From Gammaproteobacteria bacterium (GTDB lineage: Bacteria; Pseudomonadota; Gammaproteobacteria; DSM-19610), in the NCBI GenBank assembly GCA_026197075.1, contig JAPHQV010000013.1:62001-126000 (forward strand): a stretch of 64,000 nt of DNA, given 5' to 3'. The position numbers and the translations under genes are program-made. The notes under the pieces are model-generated. The model ran no database searches and had not been told where the DNA came from. It worked only from the letters and a program-made list of their open reading frames with translations. This document shows positions 24,983 to 32,844 of this stretch, piece after piece. Positions within the stretch are counted from its first letter, which is position 1, and each line of letters begins with the position of its first letter.

Positions 24983-26125
24983 ATGGAGCTTGCCACCGAA
25001 GACGCCCTGCGCCTCAATGTGTTGCTGGCCAACCAGCTGCAGGCGGTGCGCATCGATGAATCCCATATGGCCGTCAGTGCCCTGTCGGAGCGCGGCGAGG
25101 CAACCATCCGGCTCAATCCCACGGGCCGGCACGACCAGTACATCCGCAAGGTCAAGGAACTGATCTCCAGCCAGGTGCTCGGGTCACCGGGTGGTTACCC
25201 CGTCTATCTCAAACGCTGGACGCGCATGGGACAGGCCCGTGACGATAGCCTGGAACAGCTGCTGATGCTGGGCGAGCCGGAGGCGGTAGTGGCCGCCGTG
25301 CATGCCCCCGGGCTCACCCACGAACTGGCGCGTCGTGCCTGGTGGGCCCTGCCGGAAGCGGGCAACGCCCGGCGCATGCTGGAGCGCGATTGCGTGGTGG
25401 CCGGTGAGATGGGCCAGGTGCTGGCGGAGTTTCTGCTCGAATACCTGCCTTTCGAAACCGAACCCCAGGCCATGATGGAAAGCGTGCGCCTGATCCTGCG
25501 CCCTGGTCTGATCAGCGACGATGCCCGGGACAAACTCTGGGTCAAGGCGAAACACAAGAATACCTACTACGTGGGGTTCCTGCGCGCCATCCCCGACAGC
25601 TTGCCCGAGCCTGCCGCACCCCACCCGGAATATGCGCGTCGGGCCGATACCCTGGAGGCACTTTCGAAGCAGGGCAATGGCGCGGCCACCCAGTTGCAAC
25701 GGGTATGGCGGGGCCCGGGCCAGGCATTCCTGCGGACAGCGGAAGGTGTATTGCGCAAACCCAATAACCAGGATGTGGTGCTGGGCCTGTTGCAGGCCTT
25801 GCAGCAGTATTTCGCCCCGGTTCATCCTCGCCTGCCCAATCATGACCATATGCCGGTGATCATCGAGCAGGTGGAACGACTGTGCGCCGACGAAGCGATC
25901 GATGGCTGCGCTTGCCGCGACGATGTGCGTGCTCTGCTGGCGGCCCATCCGGACCTGCAGGCGCCGGTGCAGGCCATGCTGGTACTGGCCTGCCTCAGCG
26001 ACCGGGTCGTAACCCCCGTGTTCGCCCATACCGATGCCATCGGCACGGTGATGCGCCGCAAGCTGGAACCGGTGACCCAGCCCATCCTGGAACAGTTTGC
26101 GCGCCTGCTCGGAACGGCCGGCTGA
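24983..26125 (+). CDS. dsrS: Probable DsrS, soluble sulfur-oxidation accessory protein
   Basis: The 380-residue (about 41 kDa) cytoplasmic protein, with the segment VLGSPGGYPVYLKRWTRMGQ at about 64-83, fits what I remember of DsrS, the last gene of the Allochromatium dsr operon. DsrS has a role after transcription in dsr expression. It has no signal, haem or iron-sulfur motif. Here it is separated from the dsr operon by 9 kb and stands with glutaredoxin and cysG. Identity rests on recalled sequence likeness and length; an alternative is an unrelated conserved protein. Confidence 0.65.
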   Translation: MELATEDALRLNVLLANQLQAVRIDESHMAVSALSERGEATIRLNPTGRHDQYIRKVKELISSQVLGSPGGYPVYLKRWTRMGQARDDSLEQLLMLGEPEAVVAAVHAPGLTHELARRAWWALPEAGNARRMLERDCVVAGEMGQVLAEFLLEYLPFETEPQAMMESVRLILRPGLISDDARDKLWVKAKHKNTYYVGFLRAIPDSLPEPAAPHPEYARRADTLEALSKQGNGAATQLQRVWRGPGQAFLRTAEGVLRKPNNQDVVLGLLQALQQYFAPVHPRLPNHDHMPVIIEQVERLCADEAIDGCACRDDVRALLAAHPDLQAPVQAMLVLACLSDRVVTPVFAHTDAIGTVMRRKLEPVTQPILEQFARLLGTAG

Positions 26126-26664
26126 TGCCGCAACTGCGGGCAACGCGGGTGTCCCTGACCCTGGTGGTGGGGATTCCGCCCGCGGTGTTCGAACGTCACC
26201 TGCCGTCTTCGCCACAGCTGGTGGGGCGTCTGCTGGCAGAAGAGGTAGGGCGCTACGAACAGGAACATGAACTGGGCTATTATCCCGCCCTGGATTTCTT
26301 CCAGGAACAGGGACAGGTGGATCCGGAGCTGCTCAACGCGGCGGAGAGTATCGCCTGGCTGGGCAGCAGCCTGGTGCGTGAAGAGGTGCGGCTGCGCTTG
26401 CGAGGTGTGTTCGCCAACGTCAAGATCCAGTCCATTCAGTGCCAGGCCTTCGTCATGCCCACGGTTCGCCCTCACGGTCCTGCCGCATTGGAGCGTCTGG
26501 CGGAGCATTTCACGCCCGATCGTATCAAGCTGGAACTGCAGGTGACCTTGTTCCGCAAACAAGACGCAGCCGAGGGCATGGAGCAGATGGCCCGTAACAT
26601 GGCTCACCATTGGCTGAAGGATTCATTCGATTTTCTGGAGATTACCAGCGCAACCCTGGTGTGA
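26125..26664 (+). CDS. Conserved protein of unknown function coupled to dsrS (179 aa)
   Basis: Its ATG overlaps the dsrS stop (TGATG) and its own stop overlaps the glutaredoxin start in the same way, so three genes are translationally chained. The protein is soluble, with one cysteine (IQCQAFVMPTVR) and a C-terminal helix (NMAHHWLKDSF). I recognise no domain. The coupling suggests a role with DsrS and Grx in sulfur or redox handling. Confidence 0.75.
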   Translation: MPQLRATRVSLTLVVGIPPAVFERHLPSSPQLVGRLLAEEVGRYEQEHELGYYPALDFFQEQGQVDPELLNAAESIAWLGSSLVREEVRLRLRGVFANVKIQSIQCQAFVMPTVRPHGPAALERLAEHFTPDRIKLELQVTLFRKQDAAEGMEQMARNMAHHWLKDSFDFLEITSATLV

Positions 26665-26924
26665 TGATGCCGAAGATATTGATGTACTGTACCGCGAGCT
26701 GCCCTTACTGCATACGCGCCGAGCAATTTCTGCGCCGCAAGGGGGTTACCCACATCGACAAGATCCGTGTCGACGATGATCCCACCAAGTGGGACGAGTT
26801 GATGGACCTTACCCACCGTGACACGGTGCCGCAGATCTTCATCGGCGAGCGTCATGTGGGTGGCTACGACGACCTGGTGGACCTGGATTTCGAAGGTGGC
26901 CTGGATCCCTTGCTGTCCTCATAG
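26664..26924 (+). CDS. grxC: Glutaredoxin 3
   Basis: The 86-residue protein has the dithiol active site CPYC (Cys13, Cys16), the cis-proline motif TVPQIFIG and the glutathione-binding GGYDDL, all typical of GrxC. It reduces disulfides with glutathione in the cytoplasm. It starts by TGATG overlap with the preceding gene; ATG 26667 is also possible. It precedes cysG by 9 bases. Confidence 0.94.
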   Translation: MMPKILMYCTASCPYCIRAEQFLRRKGVTHIDKIRVDDDPTKWDELMDLTHRDTVPQIFIGERHVGGYDDLVDLDFEGGLDPLLSS

Positions 26925-26933
26925 GAGTGGAAT

Positions 26934-28346
26934 GTGAAGTTCTTCCCCGTATTTCTTGATCTGCGCGCGCGCGACTGCCTGGTGGTGGGCGGCGGTCCCG
27001 TGGCGGCCCGCAAGGCGGCCATGCTGCTGGAGGCAGGTGCCCGTGTGACACTGGTCACCCCCGTGCTGGCCCCGTCCCTGGAACGGCGCGTGGCAGCCGG
27101 TGAATTGCACCACGAGGCGCGCGTCTTCGCCGATGCCGATGTGGAGGGCAAGGCACTGGTGATCGCCGGCACGGATGACGATGGCGTGAACCGGCACATC
27201 GCGGAACTGGCCCGGGACCGCAACATCCCCGTCAACGTGGTGGACCAGCCCGAGCTGGGCAGTTTCATCGTGCCCTCGGTGATCAACCGCGAACCCATCC
27301 AGGTGGCCGTGTCCACCGGTGGTGCCTCACCGGTGCTGGCGCGCCTGTTGCGCGCCCGCCTGGAAACCTATATCCCCTCCGCCTATGGGCGTCTGGCCCG
27401 CATGGTGGATGGCTTTCGCAGCCGGGTGCAGGAACGTTTCGCCACCACCGACGAGCGGCGCCATTTCTGGGAACATATCCTCGAGGGACCCATTGCCGAA
27501 TTGCTGTTCGCCGGGCGCGACGGTGATGCGGAGAAGGCCCTGGAACAGGCGGTCGCCGGCGCCGAGCTGCCCCGATTCCATGGCGAGGTGTACCTGGTGG
27601 GCGCTGGTCCCGGCGACCCGGACCTGCTCACCTTCCGTGCCCTGCGCCTGCTGCAGCAGGCCGATGTCATTGTCTACGATCGGCTGGTGGCGCCGCCCAT
27701 TCTCGACCTGGCGCGCCGGGATGCCGAGCGCATCTACGTGGGCAAGGAACGCGACAAGCACACCCTGACCCAGGAAGGTATCAACCAGCTGCTGGTGCGC
27801 CTGGCCAAGGAAGGCAAGCGGGTGGTGCGACTCAAGGGAGGCGATCCCTTCATCTTCGGCCGTGGCGGTGAGGAGATCGAGGAGCTGATGGAAGAGGGCA
27901 TTCCCTTCCAGGTGGTGCCCGGCATCACCGCGGCCTCGGGTTGCTCCAGCTATGCCGGCATCCCGCTTACCCACCGCGATTACGCCCAGTCCTGTGTGTT
28001 CGTTACCGGCAATCTCAAGGACGGCAGCGTCAATCTCAACTGGAAGGCGCTGGCCCACCCGAACCAGACGGTGGTGTTCTACATGGGCCTGCACGGGGTG
28101 CCCATCCTGTCGAGGGAACTGGTCGCCCACGGTCTGCCCGCGGACACCCCGGTGGCCCTGGTGCAGCAGGGCACCACCCAGCACCAGCGGGTGATCATCA
28201 GCACCCTGGAAAGCCTGCCGGAGGATGTGCAAAAGAGTGAACTCAAGCCACCGACTCTGATCATCGTCGGTGAGGTGGTGCGCTTGCACGAAAAACTCGA
28301 CTGGTTCCGCCCCACGGAGAGTGGCGCCGCCTGGAGCGAGAAATAA
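26934..28346 (+). CDS. cysG: CysG, multifunctional sirohaem synthase
   Basis: The 470-residue protein fuses a precorrin-2 dehydrogenase/ferrochelatase domain (residues 1-210, nucleotide-binding VVGGGPVAARKA) to a uroporphyrinogen III methyltransferase domain (about 215-460, with VGAGPGDPDLLT, RLKGGDPFIFGRGGEE and GITAASGCSSYAGIPLTHRD). It makes sirohaem from uroporphyrinogen III. The start is GTG 26934. Sirohaem is the cofactor of DsrAB after DsrN amidates it, so this gene is functionally tied to the dsr operon. Confidence 0.97.
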   Translation: MKFFPVFLDLRARDCLVVGGGPVAARKAAMLLEAGARVTLVTPVLAPSLERRVAAGELHHEARVFADADVEGKALVIAGTDDDGVNRHIAELARDRNIPVNVVDQPELGSFIVPSVINREPIQVAVSTGGASPVLARLLRARLETYIPSAYGRLARMVDGFRSRVQERFATTDERRHFWEHILEGPIAELLFAGRDGDAEKALEQAVAGAELPRFHGEVYLVGAGPGDPDLLTFRALRLLQQADVIVYDRLVAPPILDLARRDAERIYVGKERDKHTLTQEGINQLLVRLAKEGKRVVRLKGGDPFIFGRGGEEIEELMEEGIPFQVVPGITAASGCSSYAGIPLTHRDYAQSCVFVTGNLKDGSVNLNWKALAHPNQTVVFYMGLHGVPILSRELVAHGLPADTPVALVQQGTTQHQRVIISTLESLPEDVQKSELKPPTLIIVGEVVRLHEKLDWFRPTESGAAWSEK

Positions 28347-28348
28347 TC

Positions 28349-28999
28349 ATGGACCCGGATTTCTGGCATGCCCGCTGGCGCAATCGTGAAATCGGCTTTC
28401 ACCAGGAGGAGATCAATCTTCACCTGCAGAACTTCTGGGCGCAAACCGGTGCGGTGGCCGGCAGTACCGTGTTCGTCCCCCTGTGTGGCAAGAGTCGTGA
28501 TCTGCTCTGGCTGCGCGAGCAGGGCCATCCCGTGCTGGGAGTGGAAATCAGTCCCATCGCCGTGGAGGCTTTTTTCCAGGAGAACGGGCTGGCCGCGGTC
28601 CAGACGAACCAGGGGCCCTTCACCCGCTGGGAATACGAGGGCCTGGTGATCCTGTGCGGTGATTACTTCGACCTGCAACCCGCGGATCTGACTGCGGTCG
28701 GTGCCACCTATGATCGAGCCTCCTTGATCGCACTGCCGCCCGCCATGCGTCAGCGCTATGCCGAACAGTCCATTGGCCTGTTGCCCGCGGCCACGCCCAC
28801 CTTGTTGGTCACGTTGGAATACCCCCAGCAGGAAATGGATGGCCCGCCCTTCTCCGTGAGCGAGACGGAAGTGCGTACCCTCTTCGCGGGGCGGCGCCAG
28901 GTAACACGCCTGTTCCAGCAATCCATCCTTGCGGAAAATCCCCGTTTCCAGGCCCGCGGTCTCAGCCGTCTGGAAGAAAAGGCCTACCGGATCCAGTGA
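28349..28999 (+). CDS. tpm: Thiopurine S-methyltransferase family protein
   Basis: The 216-residue protein matches the bacterial TPMT family throughout: start DPDFWHARWRNREIGFHQ, SAM-binding FVPLCGKSRDLLWL, and TYDRASLIALPP. In bacteria it methylates thiol, selenium or tellurium compounds in the cytoplasm. It begins 2 bases after the cysG stop, so it is in the same operon. Confidence 0.93.
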   Translation: MDPDFWHARWRNREIGFHQEEINLHLQNFWAQTGAVAGSTVFVPLCGKSRDLLWLREQGHPVLGVEISPIAVEAFFQENGLAAVQTNQGPFTRWEYEGLVILCGDYFDLQPADLTAVGATYDRASLIALPPAMRQRYAEQSIGLLPAATPTLLVTLEYPQQEMDGPPFSVSETEVRTLFAGRRQVTRLFQQSILAENPRFQARGLSRLEEKAYRIQ

Positions 29000-29025
29000 T
29001 CCGCAGGTTGCCGGGGTTGCCAAGT

Positions 29026-29140
29026 AACCATTTGAATCTAAATTGCTTCTGATGTCGGTCGCTATAGAGACCAGGTGCGGGCCGGAAGCCCACCTGCTGG
29101 CGGCTTCCGGTGACGCGATTTAACACTGAATCAAATGGTT
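29026..29140 (+). promoter_or_regulatory. Structured leader upstream of the VWA gene
   Basis: An 11-base inverted repeat (TAACCATTTGA near 29026, TCAAATGGTTA ending near 29140) encloses a 9-base hairpin (CCGGAAGCC / GGCTTCCGG, about 29080-29109). The outer arms end just before the ribosome site of the VWA gene, so folding could hide or expose it. No T run follows the inner hairpin. No riboswitch class was recognised. Confidence 0.45.
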
Positions 29141-29156
29141 ATAAGGATATCCCGGC

Positions 29157-30767
29157 ATGAATCGGAGCATTGACCAGCGCCACTTTCCCTTTGTCCCCGC
29201 GTGGGCCCGTCTCAGCTGGCAGCTGCCGATCCTGCTGGCAGCACTGCTTGGCCTGCACAGTGCCGGGCTGTGGGCGCAACCCGCCGACGCCAAGAACGGC
29301 ATCGATGCCGTGTTGCTCATGGACAGCTCCGGCAGCATGCGTTGGACCGACCCCAAGAAGCTGCGTGTCCCGGCGGCGCGTCTGTTCATGTCCCTGCTGG
29401 GCCCCGAGGACCGGGTCGGGCTGGTCAGTTTCAGTGATGCCGGCTACCCGGTGCAATTCCTGACCCCGCTGGAAGGCGAGGCGGAAGAAAAGGCCCTAGC
29501 CTCCACGGACCGGATTTCCTCGCGAGGGGTATTCACCAATCTGCACGCCGCCCTGCTCAAGGGCCAGGAGATGTTGCAGCGGCGGGGGGACCCGCAACGG
29601 GAACAGATCCTGATCCTGATGACCGACGGACTCATGGACGTGGGGGATGATCTCGAGGACGAGCGTCTCGGCGGTCTGGTCGTTGGAGAGACCCTCGATC
29701 AGTTGAAAGCCGATGGCATCAAGGTCTATACCATCGCCTTCACGGAAGGCTCCGACCAGGTAATGCTGCAACGGCTGGCCGATGGCACGGGTGGTCTGTA
29801 TCGCCTCGCCAGGACCGACCGTGATTTGCACGAGGTATTCAGCGCCATCTTCGAAAGCGCCAAGGCGCCGGACATGCTGCCCATGGAGGGTGGCGAGTTC
29901 ATGGTGGACAGTTCCATCAAGGAAGTCACCATCGTCGCCTCCAAGGAGCGCGCCGATGTGAGCATCTTTCTCGAGACTCCTTCAGGCAAGCAGGTTTCCG
30001 CCGAGGATGCCGGCGATGGACTGAAGTGGTTCATCTCCGAGCACTTTGACATGATTACCCTGCGCAAGCCGGAACAGGGACGCTGGAAGTTGCTGTTCAG
30101 TGCCGGTAACAACCGTGCCTATATCGTCACCAATCTGTCCATGGGCACCAACCTGCAGGGTGGAGAAGTTCCTGCCGGCAGCCAGACGGCCATCGAAAGC
30201 TGGCTGGAGCGGGATGGTGAAGGGGTGACCGCGGAAGCCATGCTGAGCAATACCGAATTCCTGATCGAGATCACCGAACCCGATGGTGTGGTGTCCGATA
30301 TTTTCCCCATGCTGGACCTGGGAGAGGTGGGTGATCGCGAGGCCGGTGATGGCATCCATACCAACCTGCTCACCTTCCGCAAACCGGGGGATCACAACCT
30401 GCGGGTGATTGCCCGCAGCCCCACCTTCGAGCGCAGCCGTTCCGCTTATTTCAAGGTGCAGGCACCCGCGGAGACCCTTCCCGAACCGGAACCGGTAACG
30501 GAGCCTGAACCGGAACCGGAACCCGTCCCTGAACCGGAGGCAGAGCAACCGGCTCCCCAGCTGGAGGAAGAGGTGCTGGTCGAGGAACCGCAGGAAGAGG
30601 GCAGCAGCCTGGTCATGATCCTGGGTGTGTTCTTCGGTGTGAACCTCCTGCTGGTCCTGGTGGGTGGCGGTGTCTGGTGGTTCCTGGCGCGGCGCAAGAA
30701 GAAGGCAGCCGCGGCCGCCATCCAGGGAGAGGACGGGGATGAGGACGAAGACGAGGACCGGAAATAG
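29157..30767 (+). CDS. VWA-domain secreted/membrane-anchored protein
   Basis: The 536-residue protein has a signal sequence (about residues 18-41), a von Willebrand A domain (about 48-240) with an intact MIDAS (DSSGS at 56-60, and MTDG), a beta-rich middle part, a Pro/Glu repeat linker (about 438-480) and one C-terminal transmembrane helix followed by a basic and then acidic tail. The layout fits a periplasmic metal-binding adhesion or scaffold domain held in the inner membrane. It is followed by a membrane-anchored coiled-coil protein. Function unknown. Confidence 0.85.
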   Translation: MNRSIDQRHFPFVPAWARLSWQLPILLAALLGLHSAGLWAQPADAKNGIDAVLLMDSSGSMRWTDPKKLRVPAARLFMSLLGPEDRVGLVSFSDAGYPVQFLTPLEGEAEEKALASTDRISSRGVFTNLHAALLKGQEMLQRRGDPQREQILILMTDGLMDVGDDLEDERLGGLVVGETLDQLKADGIKVYTIAFTEGSDQVMLQRLADGTGGLYRLARTDRDLHEVFSAIFESAKAPDMLPMEGGEFMVDSSIKEVTIVASKERADVSIFLETPSGKQVSAEDAGDGLKWFISEHFDMITLRKPEQGRWKLLFSAGNNRAYIVTNLSMGTNLQGGEVPAGSQTAIESWLERDGEGVTAEAMLSNTEFLIEITEPDGVVSDIFPMLDLGEVGDREAGDGIHTNLLTFRKPGDHNLRVIARSPTFERSRSAYFKVQAPAETLPEPEPVTEPEPEPEPVPEPEAEQPAPQLEEEVLVEEPQEEGSSLVMILGVFFGVNLLLVLVGGGVWWFLARRKKKAAAAAIQGEDGDEDEDEDRK

Positions 30768-30794
30768 CATGTCTGTCCGGCACATCCAGTCTCA

Positions 30795-32090
30795 ATGCGG
30801 GAGCACATGGCCATGATCGAACTCGGCCTGTTGCCGCTGCTGTTGTGGATGGAACTCCTGTTGGTGCTGCTGATCGTGGCGGTGGTGCTGACCTTGCGCA
30901 ATCGTGCCCTGTCCAGGAAGTTGCATGATCTGCAGGGCCATGAGCCCGGAGTAATCGTGGCGGGTGGCGTGTCCTACGCGGCCTATCTGCGCGATGAACT
31001 CCTCAAGGCCCGCGCCCTCCTGGAACAGCATGCCGCTGCGGACGACGCGCCCGACTGGCTGCTTGCGCGTCGACGTTTCCTGGAACTGGAACTCGATACC
31101 CAGACCATGGGCGGAGATCCCATGGCCCTCCAGGAAAAACTGGAGAGCGGCTTCCAGGCGCTGCTCGAAGAGTGTCGGCCGCTTCCCGAGAACAGCGTCG
31201 AGGACAAGGCCGAGGACGTGCAACTGGCGGAGGAAACGCAACCGGAAGCCGAGGAGGCGGATGTCCAGGAGTCGGCCAATAGCCGGGTTTCCGATGATGA
31301 CCTGCACAAGAAGGAAGTGATGCGCCTGCGCGATCTGATCGGCCATCAGCAGGATGCCATGCGCAACCTGCGGACCGAGCTGGAGTCGCGCTCGGGCGAG
31401 ATCGACGAACTGGAAAGCATCGTGGCGCAATTGGATGCCTTCGAGGCACAGATGACGGAACTGGTGCGTTGTATCGAGGTGCTGGAGCAGGAGAACGAGC
31501 GCCTGAAGCAGGCACGGGAAGAGGGTGTTGTTACCGGTCCCGGCACCAACCCTGAAGAATTGAACCGTCTCAAGGAGATGGTGAACGACCAGCACTCCAC
31601 CATTGGCAACCTGCAGATCATGCTGGAGCAGTTACGCCCTGAGGCCGGCAAGGCTCATGACCTGGAAGACATGCTCAACGACGTGGTCAAATCCAACAAG
31701 GAATTGAACACCTGCATCATGGTGCTCGAGGATGAGAACCAGAGTCTGCGCGACCAGCTCAACAGCATCGAAAAGCAGGACGACACACCCGAGGGAAAGG
31801 ATGGCGCGGATATCGCCGTTTTCCAGCAGCGTATCCAGGAACTGGAATCCCTGCTGGAATTCAAGGATGCCACTCTGGAACAGCTGGAACAGGACATCGA
31901 CCGTCTGCGCAAGGAGGCCAATAGCGGCGATGACAGTGGCGGCGATGACGAGACGCTGGAGATCAAGGTGCAGGAACTGGAGGCCTTGCTGGAATTCAAG
32001 GAAGCCGCCATCGAGGAACTGGAAAAACAATACGCCGAGCTGGAAGCCAAGTACCTGGAGCTGAGCGATCCCGAAGTACCGTCAAACTGA
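30795..32090 (+). CDS. Membrane-anchored coiled-coil protein
   Basis: The frame opens at ATG 30795, but GGGAG (30799-30803) better serves ATG 30813 (MIELGLL). An N-terminal membrane helix (about residues 8-34) is followed by an acidic linker and long coiled coils (about 170-425) in which a segment of the type LE.KD..LEQLE is repeated, as in QELESLLEFKDATLEQLEQD and QELEALLEFKEAAIEELEKQ. It probably scaffolds an envelope complex with the VWA protein 27 bases upstream. No known family recognised. Confidence 0.82.
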   Translation: MREHMAMIELGLLPLLLWMELLLVLLIVAVVLTLRNRALSRKLHDLQGHEPGVIVAGGVSYAAYLRDELLKARALLEQHAAADDAPDWLLARRRFLELELDTQTMGGDPMALQEKLESGFQALLEECRPLPENSVEDKAEDVQLAEETQPEAEEADVQESANSRVSDDDLHKKEVMRLRDLIGHQQDAMRNLRTELESRSGEIDELESIVAQLDAFEAQMTELVRCIEVLEQENERLKQAREEGVVTGPGTNPEELNRLKEMVNDQHSTIGNLQIMLEQLRPEAGKAHDLEDMLNDVVKSNKELNTCIMVLEDENQSLRDQLNSIEKQDDTPEGKDGADIAVFQQRIQELESLLEFKDATLEQLEQDIDRLRKEANSGDDSGGDDETLEIKVQELEALLEFKEAAIEELEKQYAELEAKYLELSDPEVPSN

Positions 32091-32110
32091 GGTCGGGTCT
32101 CCGCCCGGCT

Positions 32111-32635
32111 TCAATAGAAATTCCCTGCCCCCACCATACGCTGCCGCCAGTAGGGATTGTCCAGGCTGGCCATGGATACCTGCTTGCCCGAGGAAGGGGC
32201 GTGCACGAAGCGGCCATTGCCGACGTAGATGCCCACATGGTCCACCTTGCGGCCCGAGAGCCGAAAGAACACCAGATCGCCGGGTTGCAGCTGGCGTCCC
32301 GGCACGGGCCGGGAGTGGGTGCGCTGGTCGCGGGCCGTGCGCGGCAGTTCGATGCCGGCCTGGAGATGGCTGTAGTAGACCAGTCCACTGCAATCGAAAC
32401 CCGCAGGGCTGCTGCCGCCATAGCGATAGGGCGTGCCCAGCATGTTGAGGGCCTCGTCGAGGACATAGCGGCGTGGTCCGGATGCCGGCACCCGCTCCCG
32501 TGGCGCGGGTGCGGTGGAACCGGGTGGCTGGGTGGTGGGTACCGTGGCGGGTTGGTGCGCGCAGCCGCCCAGTAGCATGCCGAGCCAGAGCAGGTGGGCA
32601 AGGGCATGACCAGTGGTGGTGGAGCGGAGCCTCAT
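32111..32635 (-). CDS. NlpC/P60-family peptidoglycan hydrolase lipoprotein
   Basis: From ATG 32635 (MRLRSTTTGH) the protein has 174 residues with a lipoprotein signal ending LLGGC. The NlpC/P60 domain follows with the catalytic cysteine in GFDCSGLVYY, the histidine in VDHVGIYVG and a third polar residue at HAPSSG. It would be attached to a membrane and cut peptide cross-links in the cell wall. It is convergent with the coiled-coil gene. The in-frame ATGs upstream are less likely because they bury the signal. Confidence 0.92.
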   Translation of the reverse strand: MRLRSTTTGHALAHLLWLGMLLGGCAHQPATVPTTQPPGSTAPAPRERVPASGPRRYVLDEALNMLGTPYRYGGSSPAGFDCSGLVYYSHLQAGIELPRTARDQRTHSRPVPGRQLQPGDLVFFRLSGRKVDHVGIYVGNGRFVHAPSSGKQVSMASLDNPYWRQRMVGAGNFY

Positions 32636-32844
32636 GGCGTCGTCCTCGGACGGGAGGAATATCGGGTAATCGGCCATGGTCAGGGGATCCTTGAAAACCG
32701 GTGGCAATGGAGGCTGTCAGTCCCGGCAGACTCTGGTAGAGTATGCGAGCGGGCGAACCAATGCAATTTCAATGCATTGCCACCAAAACCTGCTGTATAT
32801 CCTTTCTTCCATCCAGGTTCCGCCAGGGGCGGCCGGACACCCCC

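Noticed and set aside
29026-29140. Cyclic-di-GMP (GEMM) riboswitch before the VWA gene
   Set aside because: The inverted repeats do not contain the conserved GEMM core; I kept it only as a structured leader.
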